The position numbers and the translations under genes were made by a program. From positions 434,001 through 498,000 of the forward strand of contig NZ_QFXK01000030.1 in NCBI RefSeq assembly GCF_003261635.1: a DNA stretch of 64,000 nt. The letters are read 5' to 3'. Positions 16,982 to 24,924 of the stretch are shown piece by piece. How positions within the stretch are numbered: the first letter of the stretch is position 1; each line of letters begins with the position of its first letter. The notes below the pieces were generated by a model. That model was not told the DNA's origin, searched no databases, and saw nothing but the letters and a program-made list of their open reading frames with translations. The DNA comes from Kribbella monticola (GTDB taxonomy: Bacteria > Actinomycetota > Actinomycetes > Propionibacteriales > Kribbellaceae).

Positions 16982-18280
16982 GTGTCCGACGTGGAGAAGT
17001 TTCACTGGATCGACGAAGAAGAGGAGCGCTATCTCGCCGACAGCCAGACGTCGGCCTGGGAGAGCGCCTGGCCCGAGTACCTGGGCAGGTATCTGGACCA
17101 CTGCTGGTCCGGGTGGGAGCGGGAGAGCGACGAGGTCAAGAGCGAGTGGTTGCGTGACCGCGCCCAGACGGTCGCTCTCGGCTGGACCAGCGCGGAGCAG
17201 CGGGCTCAGCTCGACTCACTCAGCTCCGAGCGCGGCGACTGGCGCGAGTGGCTGCCGGTGCAGCTCGACGAATGGTGGCCCGACTGGGCAAAGGCATCAC
17301 CCGCCGAACTGACCGCCTGGTTCGACGGCGCCCTCCCCGGTCTCTTCCCCGAGCAGCCCGCAGCCGCATCCGAGCCCGCTGCAGACCCCCGCGACCTCAC
17401 CTGGCTCACGCCAGACCAGCAGGCCCACCTCGACACCCTCACCGAAACCCGCGGCGACTGGCGCACCTGGCTACCACCACAGATGGACGAATGGTGGCCC
17501 GAATGGACCGCGGCCGACCCCACCCAACTCGCCACCTGGTTCAACGGCGCCCTCCCAGGCCTGACCCAACAGGCAACCGCCGAGTCGCCGGATGTCCGAG
17601 ACCTGGCTTGGCTCACCCCGGAACAACAAGCCCAGCTGGATGAACTCACCCCTGTCCGGGGCGACTGGCACGCGTGGCTCCCGCTCCAGATGGACAAGTG
17701 GTGGGCCGACTGGACCCGATCCACTGCGGAACAACTCACCACCTGGTTCGACACCGCCCTCCCAACCCTCGTACCAGCAGATCCGAAAGATCCGATAGGC
17801 GGCGTCGCGGAGGCCCAGGCAGCAGAGGGCGCCATGGCTGAGGCTGAGGCGGGCGACACCGAGGAGGGCGTTCCCGCTAACCGGCCGACTGTCGAAGATC
17901 TCCTGCTCGACCCCGACCCCGCGGAACTCGACGCGGACCCGGCGGAGTTCGATCCTCGTGCCCTCCTCTGGCTCAGTGCCGAGCAGCAGTCGGCTCTGGA
18001 CGACCTGACCGAGATCCGTGGCGACTGGCACGAGTGGCTGATCGCTGACCTCGACCGGCGCAGGCCGGACTGGACCGACCTGTCCGAGCAGCAGATCGGC
18101 GGCTGGTTCGACGACCTGCTGCCTTTCCTGGCGTTGCCTGATGCGGAACAGGAGCTGATGACGGTCCTGGACGGTCTGGACTCCGATGAGGAGTTCCAGC
18201 TACTTGCCAGTGAGTTCACGCCGGAAGAGCTGGCGGAGATCGTCGACGAAGTCTTCGCCGATGCCGGCGACCTCAACTAA
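16982..18280 (+). CDS. Four-copy RGDW/WLP repeat protein, function unknown
   Basis: 432 very acidic residues from a GTG with GAGAGGGAG upstream. Four ~57-residue repeats occur at residues ~65-123, 139-194, 208-264 and 328-384. Each has W(T/L)(S/T)xxQxxxLDxL, (E/T/P)xRGDWxxWLP, W(W/R)x(D/E)W and (T/G)WF(D/N)xxLP. The third is followed by a ~60-residue acidic linker, and the fourth has WLI in place of WLP. Residues 1-60 look like a degenerate extra copy (FHWIDEEEERYLADSQ...WPEYL). The C-terminus is acidic helical (EEFQLLASEFTPEELAEIVD). No signal peptide. First gene of a plus-strand pair with the 520-residue gene 26 bases downstream. No family recognised. Confidence 0.78.
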   Translation: MSDVEKFHWIDEEEERYLADSQTSAWESAWPEYLGRYLDHCWSGWERESDEVKSEWLRDRAQTVALGWTSAEQRAQLDSLSSERGDWREWLPVQLDEWWPDWAKASPAELTAWFDGALPGLFPEQPAAASEPAADPRDLTWLTPDQQAHLDTLTETRGDWRTWLPPQMDEWWPEWTAADPTQLATWFNGALPGLTQQATAESPDVRDLAWLTPEQQAQLDELTPVRGDWHAWLPLQMDKWWADWTRSTAEQLTTWFDTALPTLVPADPKDPIGGVAEAQAAEGAMAEAEAGDTEEGVPANRPTVEDLLLDPDPAELDADPAEFDPRALLWLSAEQQSALDDLTEIRGDWHEWLIADLDRRRPDWTDLSEQQIGGWFDDLLPFLALPDAEQELMTVLDGLDSDEEFQLLASEFTPEELAEIVDEVFADAGDLN

Positions 18281-18306
18281 CCGTACGGAACGGAGGGAAC
18301 TGATCA

Positions 18307-19869
18307 ATGACGGTGAACGCAACCGCTGCGCCTGCAGAAAGCCCGGAGAAGGCAGCGAACCGCGAAAAGATGAAGAGGCATCTCACCAAGTTCAAGGAGG
18401 GCGCGCTCGGACGGCTCGCCGACCTCGATCTGCGCTACGACAAGACGCTGCGCAAGTCCCTGACCAGCCTCTTCAAGGACAAGGCGGAGGCCACTCGGGT
18501 CAAGGGCGCCGTACTCAAGATCCAACTGGAGGCGAAGGAAGAGGCAACAGAACTGCTGGCGGCCAAAAGCGACGACCTTCGGTACGGGGTCATGGTCTCC
18601 ACCCTGCAAGCGATGCTGGAAGAGGGCCGGATCGAGGTCGCTCAGCTCGACGCGCTTGCTGACCTGGTCCAGGGTCTCGAGAAGCTGGAGTTCATGCGGT
18701 ACACAGAGCACGGCAAGATGGCCCTCCACGAGGCGAGCCAGACCGGTCACCGGATCAACAGACAGTTCCAGGCGGAGAGCGCTGAACTGGGCGCCGTCGC
18801 CGAGGCGGTCAAGGTCTATGCCGACGGCCGACCGCCGAACGAGTTGGCCGACGAGGCCATCGCGGCCAGGTACCACTCGGCCAAGCTGACGGTTCAGTAC
18901 GCGCAGAAGCTCCGGGTGGAGATGCTGCAGAGCATCTCCGACGTCTGTTCCGAGGGCTTCCACTTCGAGGTCTACAAGGCTCTCGCCAAGATGGATCCGG
19001 ACAAGGCGAGCCTGAAGCTGAAGAAGGACCGCGAAAACGTCCAGAAGCTGTACAACAACGCAAAGAGCGCCGCGAGTGGCGCCGGCACGGGCGTCGGCTA
19101 TGTCAGTGGGACCGCGGGGATGGCCATAGACGTCGCGCTCACCATCTCCGACGCCGGGATGGCCTTCATCGACCACGCGATCGAGGCCGCCGACTGGAAG
19201 CGTCAGGCCAAGGCCGCGATGGAGGAGCAGAAGAAGAACAAGAAGCAGGCGATGGACGACGTCGCCGCCAAGCTGAACGCCAAGCCGCTGGCAATGGCGC
19301 AGATGCTGGCCGACAAGTACATCAACACAGTGAAGTACAACCTCGCGATGGCTCGTCCGGCCATCAAGCTCAGCCTCACCGCGGCCGGCGTCGGCCTCGA
19401 CCAAGTCGGCGCCGGTGCCGCGACGATTCTGCTGAGCAAGGCCTGGGACATCCTGGAGATGGTCGTCGTGGAGATCGCGACCTCGTTCCAGAATGCCAGG
19501 CTCGACGCCGCCGCCGCGGAGATCGAGGAAGCCAAGCGAAAGGCGGCCGGGCGGCCGGCTCCCGCCGCAGTGGTGGTCGGATTCGATCAGGAATGGCAGA
19601 ACTACTTCGACGACGTCGAGGATCGGATCGCCAAGAAGTTCAAGGAGAACGCGGTCGGCGCCTCGCTCAATCTCGCCGACACGGTCTTCGACGCGATCAA
19701 CGAGACGACGGTCAGCACGATCGCGAACAAGATCTTCAAGGAGCTCTCCGTGCAGTCCGCGCAGACCTTCACCGGCGATGAGTTTCTTGCCCACGCCAAC
19801 AAGATGGAGAACGTGCGGAAGAACGCCGAGGACAAGGTGCGCGGCGTCAAGGAGCCGGTCGGCGCCTGA
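18307..19869 (+). CDS. 520-residue all-helical protein with two Gly/Ala hydrophobic segments, function unknown
   Basis: ATG at 18307 with GGAGGG upstream. Predicted by eye to be almost entirely helical: charged amphipathic helices to residue ~250, then a Gly/Ala-rich apolar stretch (~255-296, with GAGTGVGYVSGTAGMAIDVA) and a second one (~352-392, LTAAGVGLDQVGAGAATILL). Charged helices follow to the end. This resembles soluble proteins that carry buried hydrophobic hairpins able to enter membranes, but no toxin family is recognised. No signal peptide. It is co-transcribed with the four-repeat RGDW protein. Candidate cargo or effector by context only. Confidence 0.72.
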   Translation: MTVNATAAPAESPEKAANREKMKRHLTKFKEGALGRLADLDLRYDKTLRKSLTSLFKDKAEATRVKGAVLKIQLEAKEEATELLAAKSDDLRYGVMVSTLQAMLEEGRIEVAQLDALADLVQGLEKLEFMRYTEHGKMALHEASQTGHRINRQFQAESAELGAVAEAVKVYADGRPPNELADEAIAARYHSAKLTVQYAQKLRVEMLQSISDVCSEGFHFEVYKALAKMDPDKASLKLKKDRENVQKLYNNAKSAASGAGTGVGYVSGTAGMAIDVALTISDAGMAFIDHAIEAADWKRQAKAAMEEQKKNKKQAMDDVAAKLNAKPLAMAQMLADKYINTVKYNLAMARPAIKLSLTAAGVGLDQVGAGAATILLSKAWDILEMVVVEIATSFQNARLDAAAAEIEEAKRKAAGRPAPAAVVVGFDQEWQNYFDDVEDRIAKKFKENAVGASLNLADTVFDAINETTVSTIANKIFKELSVQSAQTFTGDEFLAHANKMENVRKNAEDKVRGVKEPVGA

Positions 19870-19950
19870 GCAGAGGTCGGTACGACAGCAGCGCTCATCT
19901 CGGGAGCTTGGTGGGCGCTGCTGTGACGATGAGATGCCCGGTACAGGTAG

Positions 19951-20703
19951 TTAGTGGCGGTAGATGCGGCCGGTGGAGATTTCGCGCCAGGGGAGGTCGA
20001 ACCAGGTTTCCGCGCCTGCGCGGAAGTCGGTGGGGGTGAGTGCGGCGGCGTTGGCTGGGATACTGCCGATGATCGGTACGCCGGTCAGCGTCGGGAGGTC
20101 CTCCAGGTTGCAGTGATCGGCCAGGTCCGGTTCCTCCGGCCAGGAGCCGATCACCAGGCCGGCGATCGGCAGGTTCCGGGCTCGCAGCGCCTCGACGGTG
20201 AGCATCGTGTGGTTCAGTGTCCCCAATCCGGACCGGGTCACGATGACGAATCCGAGCGGCCAGCCGGTCACCTTGGCAGCCAGATCCGCCAGGTTCCGTC
20301 CCTCCGCGTCGAGCCCGACGAGCAGACCACCGGCACCCTCGACGATCGACCACCAATAGTGCAGGCAATGCGTGACGACACGATCGGCCATCTGCAGGAT
20401 GCTCGGTAACTCAACGCCCTCGCGGCGCGCTGCGGTAGTCGGCGCGAGGGGGTCGCGCAGCCTCACGCCTTCCTCGATACCGATCCCCCGCCCACCGATG
20501 AGCCGTTCCACCTCGGCGGCGTCGCCGGGCTCGTCCGGGCCCACCCCGGTCTGGAACGGCTTGAAAACTCCGACCGGCCCGGCACGATCCAGGTAGCTGG
20601 CCAGCGCGGCCGTGACAACCGTCTTGCCTACGCCGGTGTCCGTTCCGGTTACGAACAGCAGCGATGGCAGGTCGTCCGGTGTGTCGGTGACTCCCCTCAC
20701 CAT
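19951..20703 (-). CDS. bioD: Dethiobiotin synthetase BioD
   Basis: 250 residues. ATP-dependent carboxylation and ring closure of 7,8-diaminopelargonate to dethiobiotin. The P-loop FVTGTDTGVGKT is at residues ~17-28 and the substrate-side EGAGGLLVGLD segment is in the middle. The start ATG at 20703 overlaps bioF by seven bases; a longer opening upstream is antisense noise. Last gene of the operon bioB-bsaP-bioA-bioF-bioD. The C-terminus FDLPWREISTGRIYRH is slightly longer than in E. coli. Confidence 0.95.
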   Translation of the reverse strand: MVRGVTDTPDDLPSLLFVTGTDTGVGKTVVTAALASYLDRAGPVGVFKPFQTGVGPDEPGDAAEVERLIGGRGIGIEEGVRLRDPLAPTTAARREGVELPSILQMADRVVTHCLHYWWSIVEGAGGLLVGLDAEGRNLADLAAKVTGWPLGFVIVTRSGLGTLNHTMLTVEALRARNLPIAGLVIGSWPEEPDLADHCNLEDLPTLTGVPIIGSIPANAAALTPTDFRAGAETWFDLPWREISTGRIYRH

Positions 20704-21860
20704 GACGTCTCCTTGATGGCGGTGGTGACTACGTCGCAAGCGCGATTCAGGTCTGCTGGGGACAGGGCGGCGTGGGCGGTTAGGCGGAGGCGGGAGATGC
20801 CGTCGGGGACGCTTGGGGGGCGGAAGCTGCCGACCCGTACGCCGTTGTCCAGGCACAGCGATGCGGCGTGGACTGCTTCGCGGGGGCCGGGCATGGGGAC
20901 TGAGACGACGGCGCCGGCGGAGGGGGTGACGTTGCAGGCAGCGGCTAGGCGGGCTGCGGTGGTGTGGATTGTGTCGGGGCGGGTCGGCTCGTCGATGAGG
21001 ACGCGGAGGGCGGCTAGGGCGGCGGCGCAGGCGGCGGGGTTGAGGCCGGTGTCGAAGATGAAGGGGCGGGCTCGGTTGATGAGGTGTTCGCGGAGGACCG
21101 GTGGGCCTAGGACCGCGCCGCCTTGGCTGGCCAGGGATTTGGAGAGGGTCATGGTGACGATGACGTGGTCGAGACCCGCGAGGCCGGCGGCGTGGACCGA
21201 GCCGTGGCCGTTGCCGGTGACACCTAATCCGTGCGCCTCGTCCACCAGCAGAACGGCGCCGTGGTCGAGGGCTACGGCGGACAGAGCTTCCAGGGGCGCG
21301 GCGTCGCCGAGGACGCTGTAGACGGATTCGATCAGGACGACGGCATGAGGTTCGTTGCGTTCGGCAAGCGCTTTGCCGACGGCCTCGACATCGTTGTGCG
21401 GGACGATCTCGACACGCGATCGCGACAACCGGCAGGCGTCGACGATGGAGGCGTGGACGTGTTCGTCGGAGACCAGGAGAGTTCCCGGACCTCCGAGGGC
21501 AGTGATGACGCCGAGGTTGGCGAGGTAGCCCGAGGAGAAGACGAGCCCACTCGACTGGCCCGCATAGGAAGCAAGCGACGACTCCAGCTCGGCATGCAGC
21601 GCCGTCGTACCGGTCACCAGCCGCGAGGCCGTGGCGCTCGTGCCCCACTCCCGTACGGCGGCAACCGCTGCCTCGATGACCCGCGGATCGCGAGCCAGGC
21701 CGAGATAATCGTTGCTGGCAAGGTCGATCAGTACTTCGTCAGCCGCGCGCGCCCGCAGTCGCCGGGTCAGCCCTCGGGACTCCAGCGCGGCCGCCTTCGG
21801 CGCCAGCCACTCCGCCAGGAGCCCGCTGTCCGATGGCCCGGCAACGCCGCCACCCGACAT
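20697..21860 (-). CDS. bioF: 8-amino-7-oxononanoate synthase BioF
   Basis: 387 residues of the alpha-oxoamine synthase family (PLP). It condenses pimeloyl-ACP or -CoA with alanine. Seen: ASNDYLGLARDPRV, GYLANLGVITAL, VDEAHGLGVTGNGHGSV and the PLP-lysine segment MTLSKSLASQGG. The ATG at 21860 shares one base with the bioA stop (TGATG). Confidence 0.95.
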   Translation of the reverse strand: MSGGGVAGPSDSGLLAEWLAPKAAALESRGLTRRLRARAADEVLIDLASNDYLGLARDPRVIEAAVAAVREWGTSATASRLVTGTTALHAELESSLASYAGQSSGLVFSSGYLANLGVITALGGPGTLLVSDEHVHASIVDACRLSRSRVEIVPHNDVEAVGKALAERNEPHAVVLIESVYSVLGDAAPLEALSAVALDHGAVLLVDEAHGLGVTGNGHGSVHAAGLAGLDHVIVTMTLSKSLASQGGAVLGPPVLREHLINRARPFIFDTGLNPAACAAALAALRVLIDEPTRPDTIHTTAARLAAACNVTPSAGAVVSVPMPGPREAVHAASLCLDNGVRVGSFRPPSVPDGISRLRLTAHAALSPADLNRACDVVTTAIKETSW

Positions 21861-23170
21861 CAGTTGCCCTCGGCAATCGCTTCGGTGATGGCCGAGGTGA
21901 TGGTGGCGATCTCTTCGTCCGTGCAGATGTACGGCGGCATCGTGTAGACCAGGTCGCGGAACGGGCGAACCCAGACGCCGCGGCGCAGTACCGCGTCCGT
22001 CATCCGCTTCATGTCGACCGGGCCGGCCAACTGCACGACACCGACGGCACCAAGTACCCGCACATCTTTCACGCCGGGCAGCGAAGCGGCCGGCGCCAAA
22101 CCAGCGGACAGCCCCGCCGAGATTCGAGCGATCCCAGAAGCCCAGTCCGAGGCCAGGAGGAGGTCGATGCTGGCCAGTGCGACGGCGCAGGCCAAGGGAT
22201 TCGCCATGAAGGTGGGCCCATGCATCAACGCGCCGCCCGGTCCGTCGGAGACAACCCGCCCCACATCCGTAGTACAGAGTGTGGCGGCCATCGACAGGTA
22301 GCCGCCGGTGAGGGCCTTGCCGATGCACAGGATGTCCGGCTCGATCTCTGCATGCGACGAGGCGAAGAGCGTGCCGGTGCGGCCGAAGCCGGTGGCGATC
22401 TCGTCCAGGATCAGCAGGAAGCCGTGTTCGTCGGCAAGCGAACGCAGCAACCGCAGACAGGCCGGGCTGTAGGGGTACATCCCGCCGGCGCCCTGCAGGA
22501 TCGGCTCGACGATGATCGCCGCCACGTCATCCTTGTACTGCGCCGCGATCTGCCGCATCGTCGACGCCCAGGCGAGGAACTCGGGATCGTCGTCAGGACG
22601 GTCGAAGCCGCTCGGCGGTTGGGGGCCGAAGACCTGCTCCTTCAGCGCGCCGGTGAACAGCGAGTGCATCCCGTTCACCGGGTCGCAGACGCTCATCGGC
22701 GCGAAGGTGTCGCCGTGGTACCCGCCGCGTACGGTGAGCATCCTGGTCCGCCCATGCCGGCCGCGGGCGACCTGGTACTGCAGGGCGAGTTTGATCGCGA
22801 CCTCGACGGATACCGATCCCGAGTCGCAGAAGAAGACGTGCTGCAGGGACGGCGGGGTGATCTCGATCAGCCGCGACGCCAGCCGGATCGCCGGTTCGTG
22901 GGTGAGGCCGCCGAACATGACGTGGCTGAAGTCGTCAACCTGTGCCTTCAGCGCGGCATCCAGCACCGGGTTGCGGTAGCCGTGGATCATGCACCACCAC
23001 GAGGCCATCGCGTCGATCGCCTCGACGGTGCCGCCGTCGCCGTCGTCCAGGGACAGCCGTACGCCGGACGCCCCGCGCACCAGCCGCATCGGCGACGGCT
23101 CACTCAACGACGAGTACGGATGCCACAGCGACTCGGCATCCGCGGCCAGCAGGTCAGCTGCGACTGTCAT
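21860..23170 (-). CDS. bioA: Adenosylmethionine-8-amino-7-oxononanoate aminotransferase BioA
   Basis: 436 residues, class III PLP aminotransferase making 7,8-diaminopelargonate from KAPA and SAM. Seen: LWHPYSSL near the start, the active-site SWWCMIHGYRNP, GGYHGDTFAPMSVCDP, DEIATGFGRTGTLFA, and the PLP lysine in ILCIGKALTGGYL. The ATG at 23170 overlaps the bsaP stop by four bases (ATGA). Confidence 0.96.
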   Translation of the reverse strand: MTVAADLLAADAESLWHPYSSLSEPSPMRLVRGASGVRLSLDDGDGGTVEAIDAMASWWCMIHGYRNPVLDAALKAQVDDFSHVMFGGLTHEPAIRLASRLIEITPPSLQHVFFCDSGSVSVEVAIKLALQYQVARGRHGRTRMLTVRGGYHGDTFAPMSVCDPVNGMHSLFTGALKEQVFGPQPPSGFDRPDDDPEFLAWASTMRQIAAQYKDDVAAIIVEPILQGAGGMYPYSPACLRLLRSLADEHGFLLILDEIATGFGRTGTLFASSHAEIEPDILCIGKALTGGYLSMAATLCTTDVGRVVSDGPGGALMHGPTFMANPLACAVALASIDLLLASDWASGIARISAGLSAGLAPAASLPGVKDVRVLGAVGVVQLAGPVDMKRMTDAVLRRGVWVRPFRDLVYTMPPYICTDEEIATITSAITEAIAEGN

Positions 23171-23358
23171 GAGGAGAACAGCTCGCCGTGGGTGGAGCAG
23201 CGGGCGGTCCAGCCCATCGGGTGGACCTGGACGATCATGCGGCGGCGGCACTGGTCGCAGTACCGGGGTGGTTCGAGCGTGAGGGCCCGACGGCACGCTT
23301 CGTGCGCGCCGTCGCCTGTCTCCCGGCCGCAGTGGCCGCAGTAGAGCACTGTGGTCAT
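23167..23358 (-). CDS. bsaP: Biotin synthase auxiliary protein BsaP
   Basis: 63 residues with six cysteines: YCGHCG and a lone Cys (HEAC) in the first third, YCDQCRRRM in the middle, and a final RCSTHGEL. Known from mycobacteria: BsaP is required by the actinobacterial type of biotin synthase to make biotin from dethiobiotin and probably carries or repairs an Fe-S cluster. It lies exactly between bioB and bioA with ATGA overlaps at both ends, so stoichiometric coupled translation is likely. The name rests on motif pattern and context. Confidence 0.85.
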   Translation of the reverse strand: MTTVLYCGHCGRETGDGAHEACRRALTLEPPRYCDQCRRRMIVQVHPMGWTARCSTHGELFSS

Positions 23359-24350
23359 AGCGTCTTCTGGAGTTCCTTCACCGGCATTTTGAGGTCGGCC
23401 AGCAGGTCGAGGTCGGCGGTGGCCGGACGGCCCAGGGTGGTCAGGTAGTTGCCGACGATGACCGCGTTGATGCCACCGAGCAGGCCCTCGCGGGTACCGA
23501 GGTCGCCCAGGGTCAGCTCACGGCCACCGGCGTACCGCAGTACGGTCTTCGGCATCGCGAGCCGGAACGCGGCGATCGTGCGCAGCGCGTCCTTGCCGGC
23601 CATGATCTCCATGTCGCCGAACGGGGTGCCCGGGCGCGGGTTGAGGAAGTTCAGCGGTACTTCGTGCGGCTCGAGCTCGGCCAACTGCGCGGCCAGCTCG
23701 GCGCGCTGCTCCAGCGACTCGCCCATCCCGACCAGGCCGCCGCAGCACAGCTCCATCCCGGAGTCGCGGACCATCAGGCAGGTCTCCCAGCGCTCCTCGA
23801 AGGAGTGCGTGGTGACGACGTCGCCGAAGTACGAGCGGGCGGACTCGAGGTTGTGGTTGTAGCGGTGCACGCCCATCGCCTTGAGCTCGTCGACCTGAGC
23901 CTGGGTGAGCATGCCGAGCGAGCAGGCGATGTTGATGTCGACCTCGGCGTTGATCGCCTCGATGCCGGCCTTCACCTGGGCCATCAGCCGCTCGTCGGGG
24001 CCGCGGACGGCGGCGACGATGCAGAACTCGGTCGCGCCGGTCTTCGCGGTCTCCTTGGCGGCCTCGACCAGCTCGGGGATGTTCAGCCAGACCGACCGGA
24101 CCGGCGAGGTGAACTGGCCCGACTGGGAGCAGAAGTGGCAGTCCTCGGGGCAGCCGCCGGTCTTCAGCGAGATGATCCCCTCGACCTCGACCTCTTCACC
24201 ACACCACTTCACCCGTACTTCGTGTGCCAGCGCGAGCAGGTCGTCCAGCTGCTCGTCCGGCGATCGCAGGACCTCGACCAGCTGCTCCTGGGACAGGCCG
24301 ACGCCTCTTCCCAGTACCTGCTCACGAGCCACCTCGAGGATGTCGGTCAT
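23355..24350 (-). CDS. bioB: Biotin synthase BioB
   Basis: 331 residues, radical-SAM enzyme inserting sulfur into dethiobiotin. The cluster motif CPEDCHFCSQS is at residues ~68-78; also present are YNHNLESARSYF, GGLVGMGES and NPRPGTPFG. The sequence opens MTDILEVAREQVLGRG, as in actinobacterial BioB. First gene of the operon; its promoter should lie within the ~200 bases right of 24350. I see no recognisable BirA or BioQ operator there. Confidence 0.96.
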   Translation of the reverse strand: MTDILEVAREQVLGRGVGLSQEQLVEVLRSPDEQLDDLLALAHEVRVKWCGEEVEVEGIISLKTGGCPEDCHFCSQSGQFTSPVRSVWLNIPELVEAAKETAKTGATEFCIVAAVRGPDERLMAQVKAGIEAINAEVDINIACSLGMLTQAQVDELKAMGVHRYNHNLESARSYFGDVVTTHSFEERWETCLMVRDSGMELCCGGLVGMGESLEQRAELAAQLAELEPHEVPLNFLNPRPGTPFGDMEIMAGKDALRTIAAFRLAMPKTVLRYAGGRELTLGDLGTREGLLGGINAVIVGNYLTTLGRPATADLDLLADLKMPVKELQKTL

Positions 24351-24503
24351 GGTTCTCCTGCCTCATCGAACGGTCGGCCCACAGTAAGCCAGCACCGCCC
24401 TGCCGCACTGCGAGGGGCGTCACCTTGGAACACCCGTCACCGAAGTGCTTCAGCGAGTACTGCGAGGCCCGCCGCAGAAGTTCTCCAGAAAAGTTTTTGC
24501 GAA

Positions 24504-24581
24504 CCTCGTAACCCCTTGTGAGTGGCCTCGTTGATGTGTGCAGAGGCGGTGATCGCAAGAACACAGTCTCCGGTTACGAGG
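24504..24581 (+). promoter_or_regulatory. Possible structured 5' leader that can mask a ribosome binding site
   Basis: A perfect ten-base inverted repeat, CCTCGTAACC (24504-24513) with GGTTACGAGG (24572-24581), encloses a nested GCCTC/GAGGC hairpin (24525-24529 with 24543-24547). The right arm overlaps the GAGGAG ribosome binding site (24578-24583) of the 51-codon ORF. Formation of the stem would hide that site. I recognise no known riboswitch core. Confidence 0.4.
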
Positions 24582-24591
24582 AGCGACTGAA

Positions 24592-24747
24592 ATGTCGCAC
24601 ATTACGATCAGCACGCAGAGTGATTACGGTCACCGTGAGCCGGTCAAAATGGCTCGAATCGGTAGTAGAGTGAGGCACATGAGCTCGGGTCGCCAGCTAT
24701 GGCTGGTGACCCGATCCCAAAGCGCCGGGCGCCTCACCCCGGCTTGA
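24592..24747 (+). CDS. 51-codon small ORF between bioB and a hydrolase gene
   Basis: ATG at 24592, nine bases after GAGGAG. It encodes 51 basic residues running from MSHITISTQSDYGHR to QSAGRLTPA. An internal in-frame ATG at 24679 would give a 22-residue leader-like peptide and lies about seven bases after a TAGAGT -10-like hexamer. No family recognised. Third-position GC is lower than in neighbours, so coding status is uncertain. It is followed at once by two hairpins, giving a compact self-contained plus-strand transcription unit with no gene downstream on that strand. Confidence 0.4.
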   Translation: MSHITISTQSDYGHREPVKMARIGSRVRHMSSGRQLWLVTRSQSAGRLTPA

Positions 24748-24750
24748 GTG

Positions 24751-24794
24751 GGTCCCTCGGGAAACGATTTGGGCGGAAACGTTCCCGAGGGACC
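24751..24794 (+). other. 13-bp perfect hairpin
   Basis: Arms at 24751-24763 and 24782-24794 (GGTCCCTCGGGAA with its complement) enclose an 18-base loop. It begins three bases after the small ORF stop. No T-run follows directly. It may stabilise the transcript or act as an attenuator stem. Confidence 0.6.
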
Positions 24795-24816
24795 TGCTCC
24801 CTTTTCTCCACCTTTT

Positions 24817-24847
24817 ACCCTCACCCTGACCAAGGTTGAGGGTTTTT
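24817..24847 (+). terminator. Rho-independent terminator, plus strand
   Basis: ACCCTCA (24817-24823) pairs with TGAGGGT (24837-24843), followed by a T-run and CATTTT. There is no T-run on the opposite strand, so it serves plus-strand transcription, whose only candidate is the small unit at 24592. Confidence 0.65.
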
Positions 24848-24924
24848 CATTTTCCCCCTGATGTCATTCAGCCCCGCCATTCCCACCAGCCGCACCGCAT
24901 TGTTGTCGAAGCGTCACAGTTCCA

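Noticed and set aside
15016..18280. RGD tripeptide in every repeat as an integrin-binding signal
   Set aside because: The conserved unit is RGDW within a wider Trp/Leu pattern, proteins lack export signals, and the host is a soil-type bacterium; the tripeptide is most likely structural.
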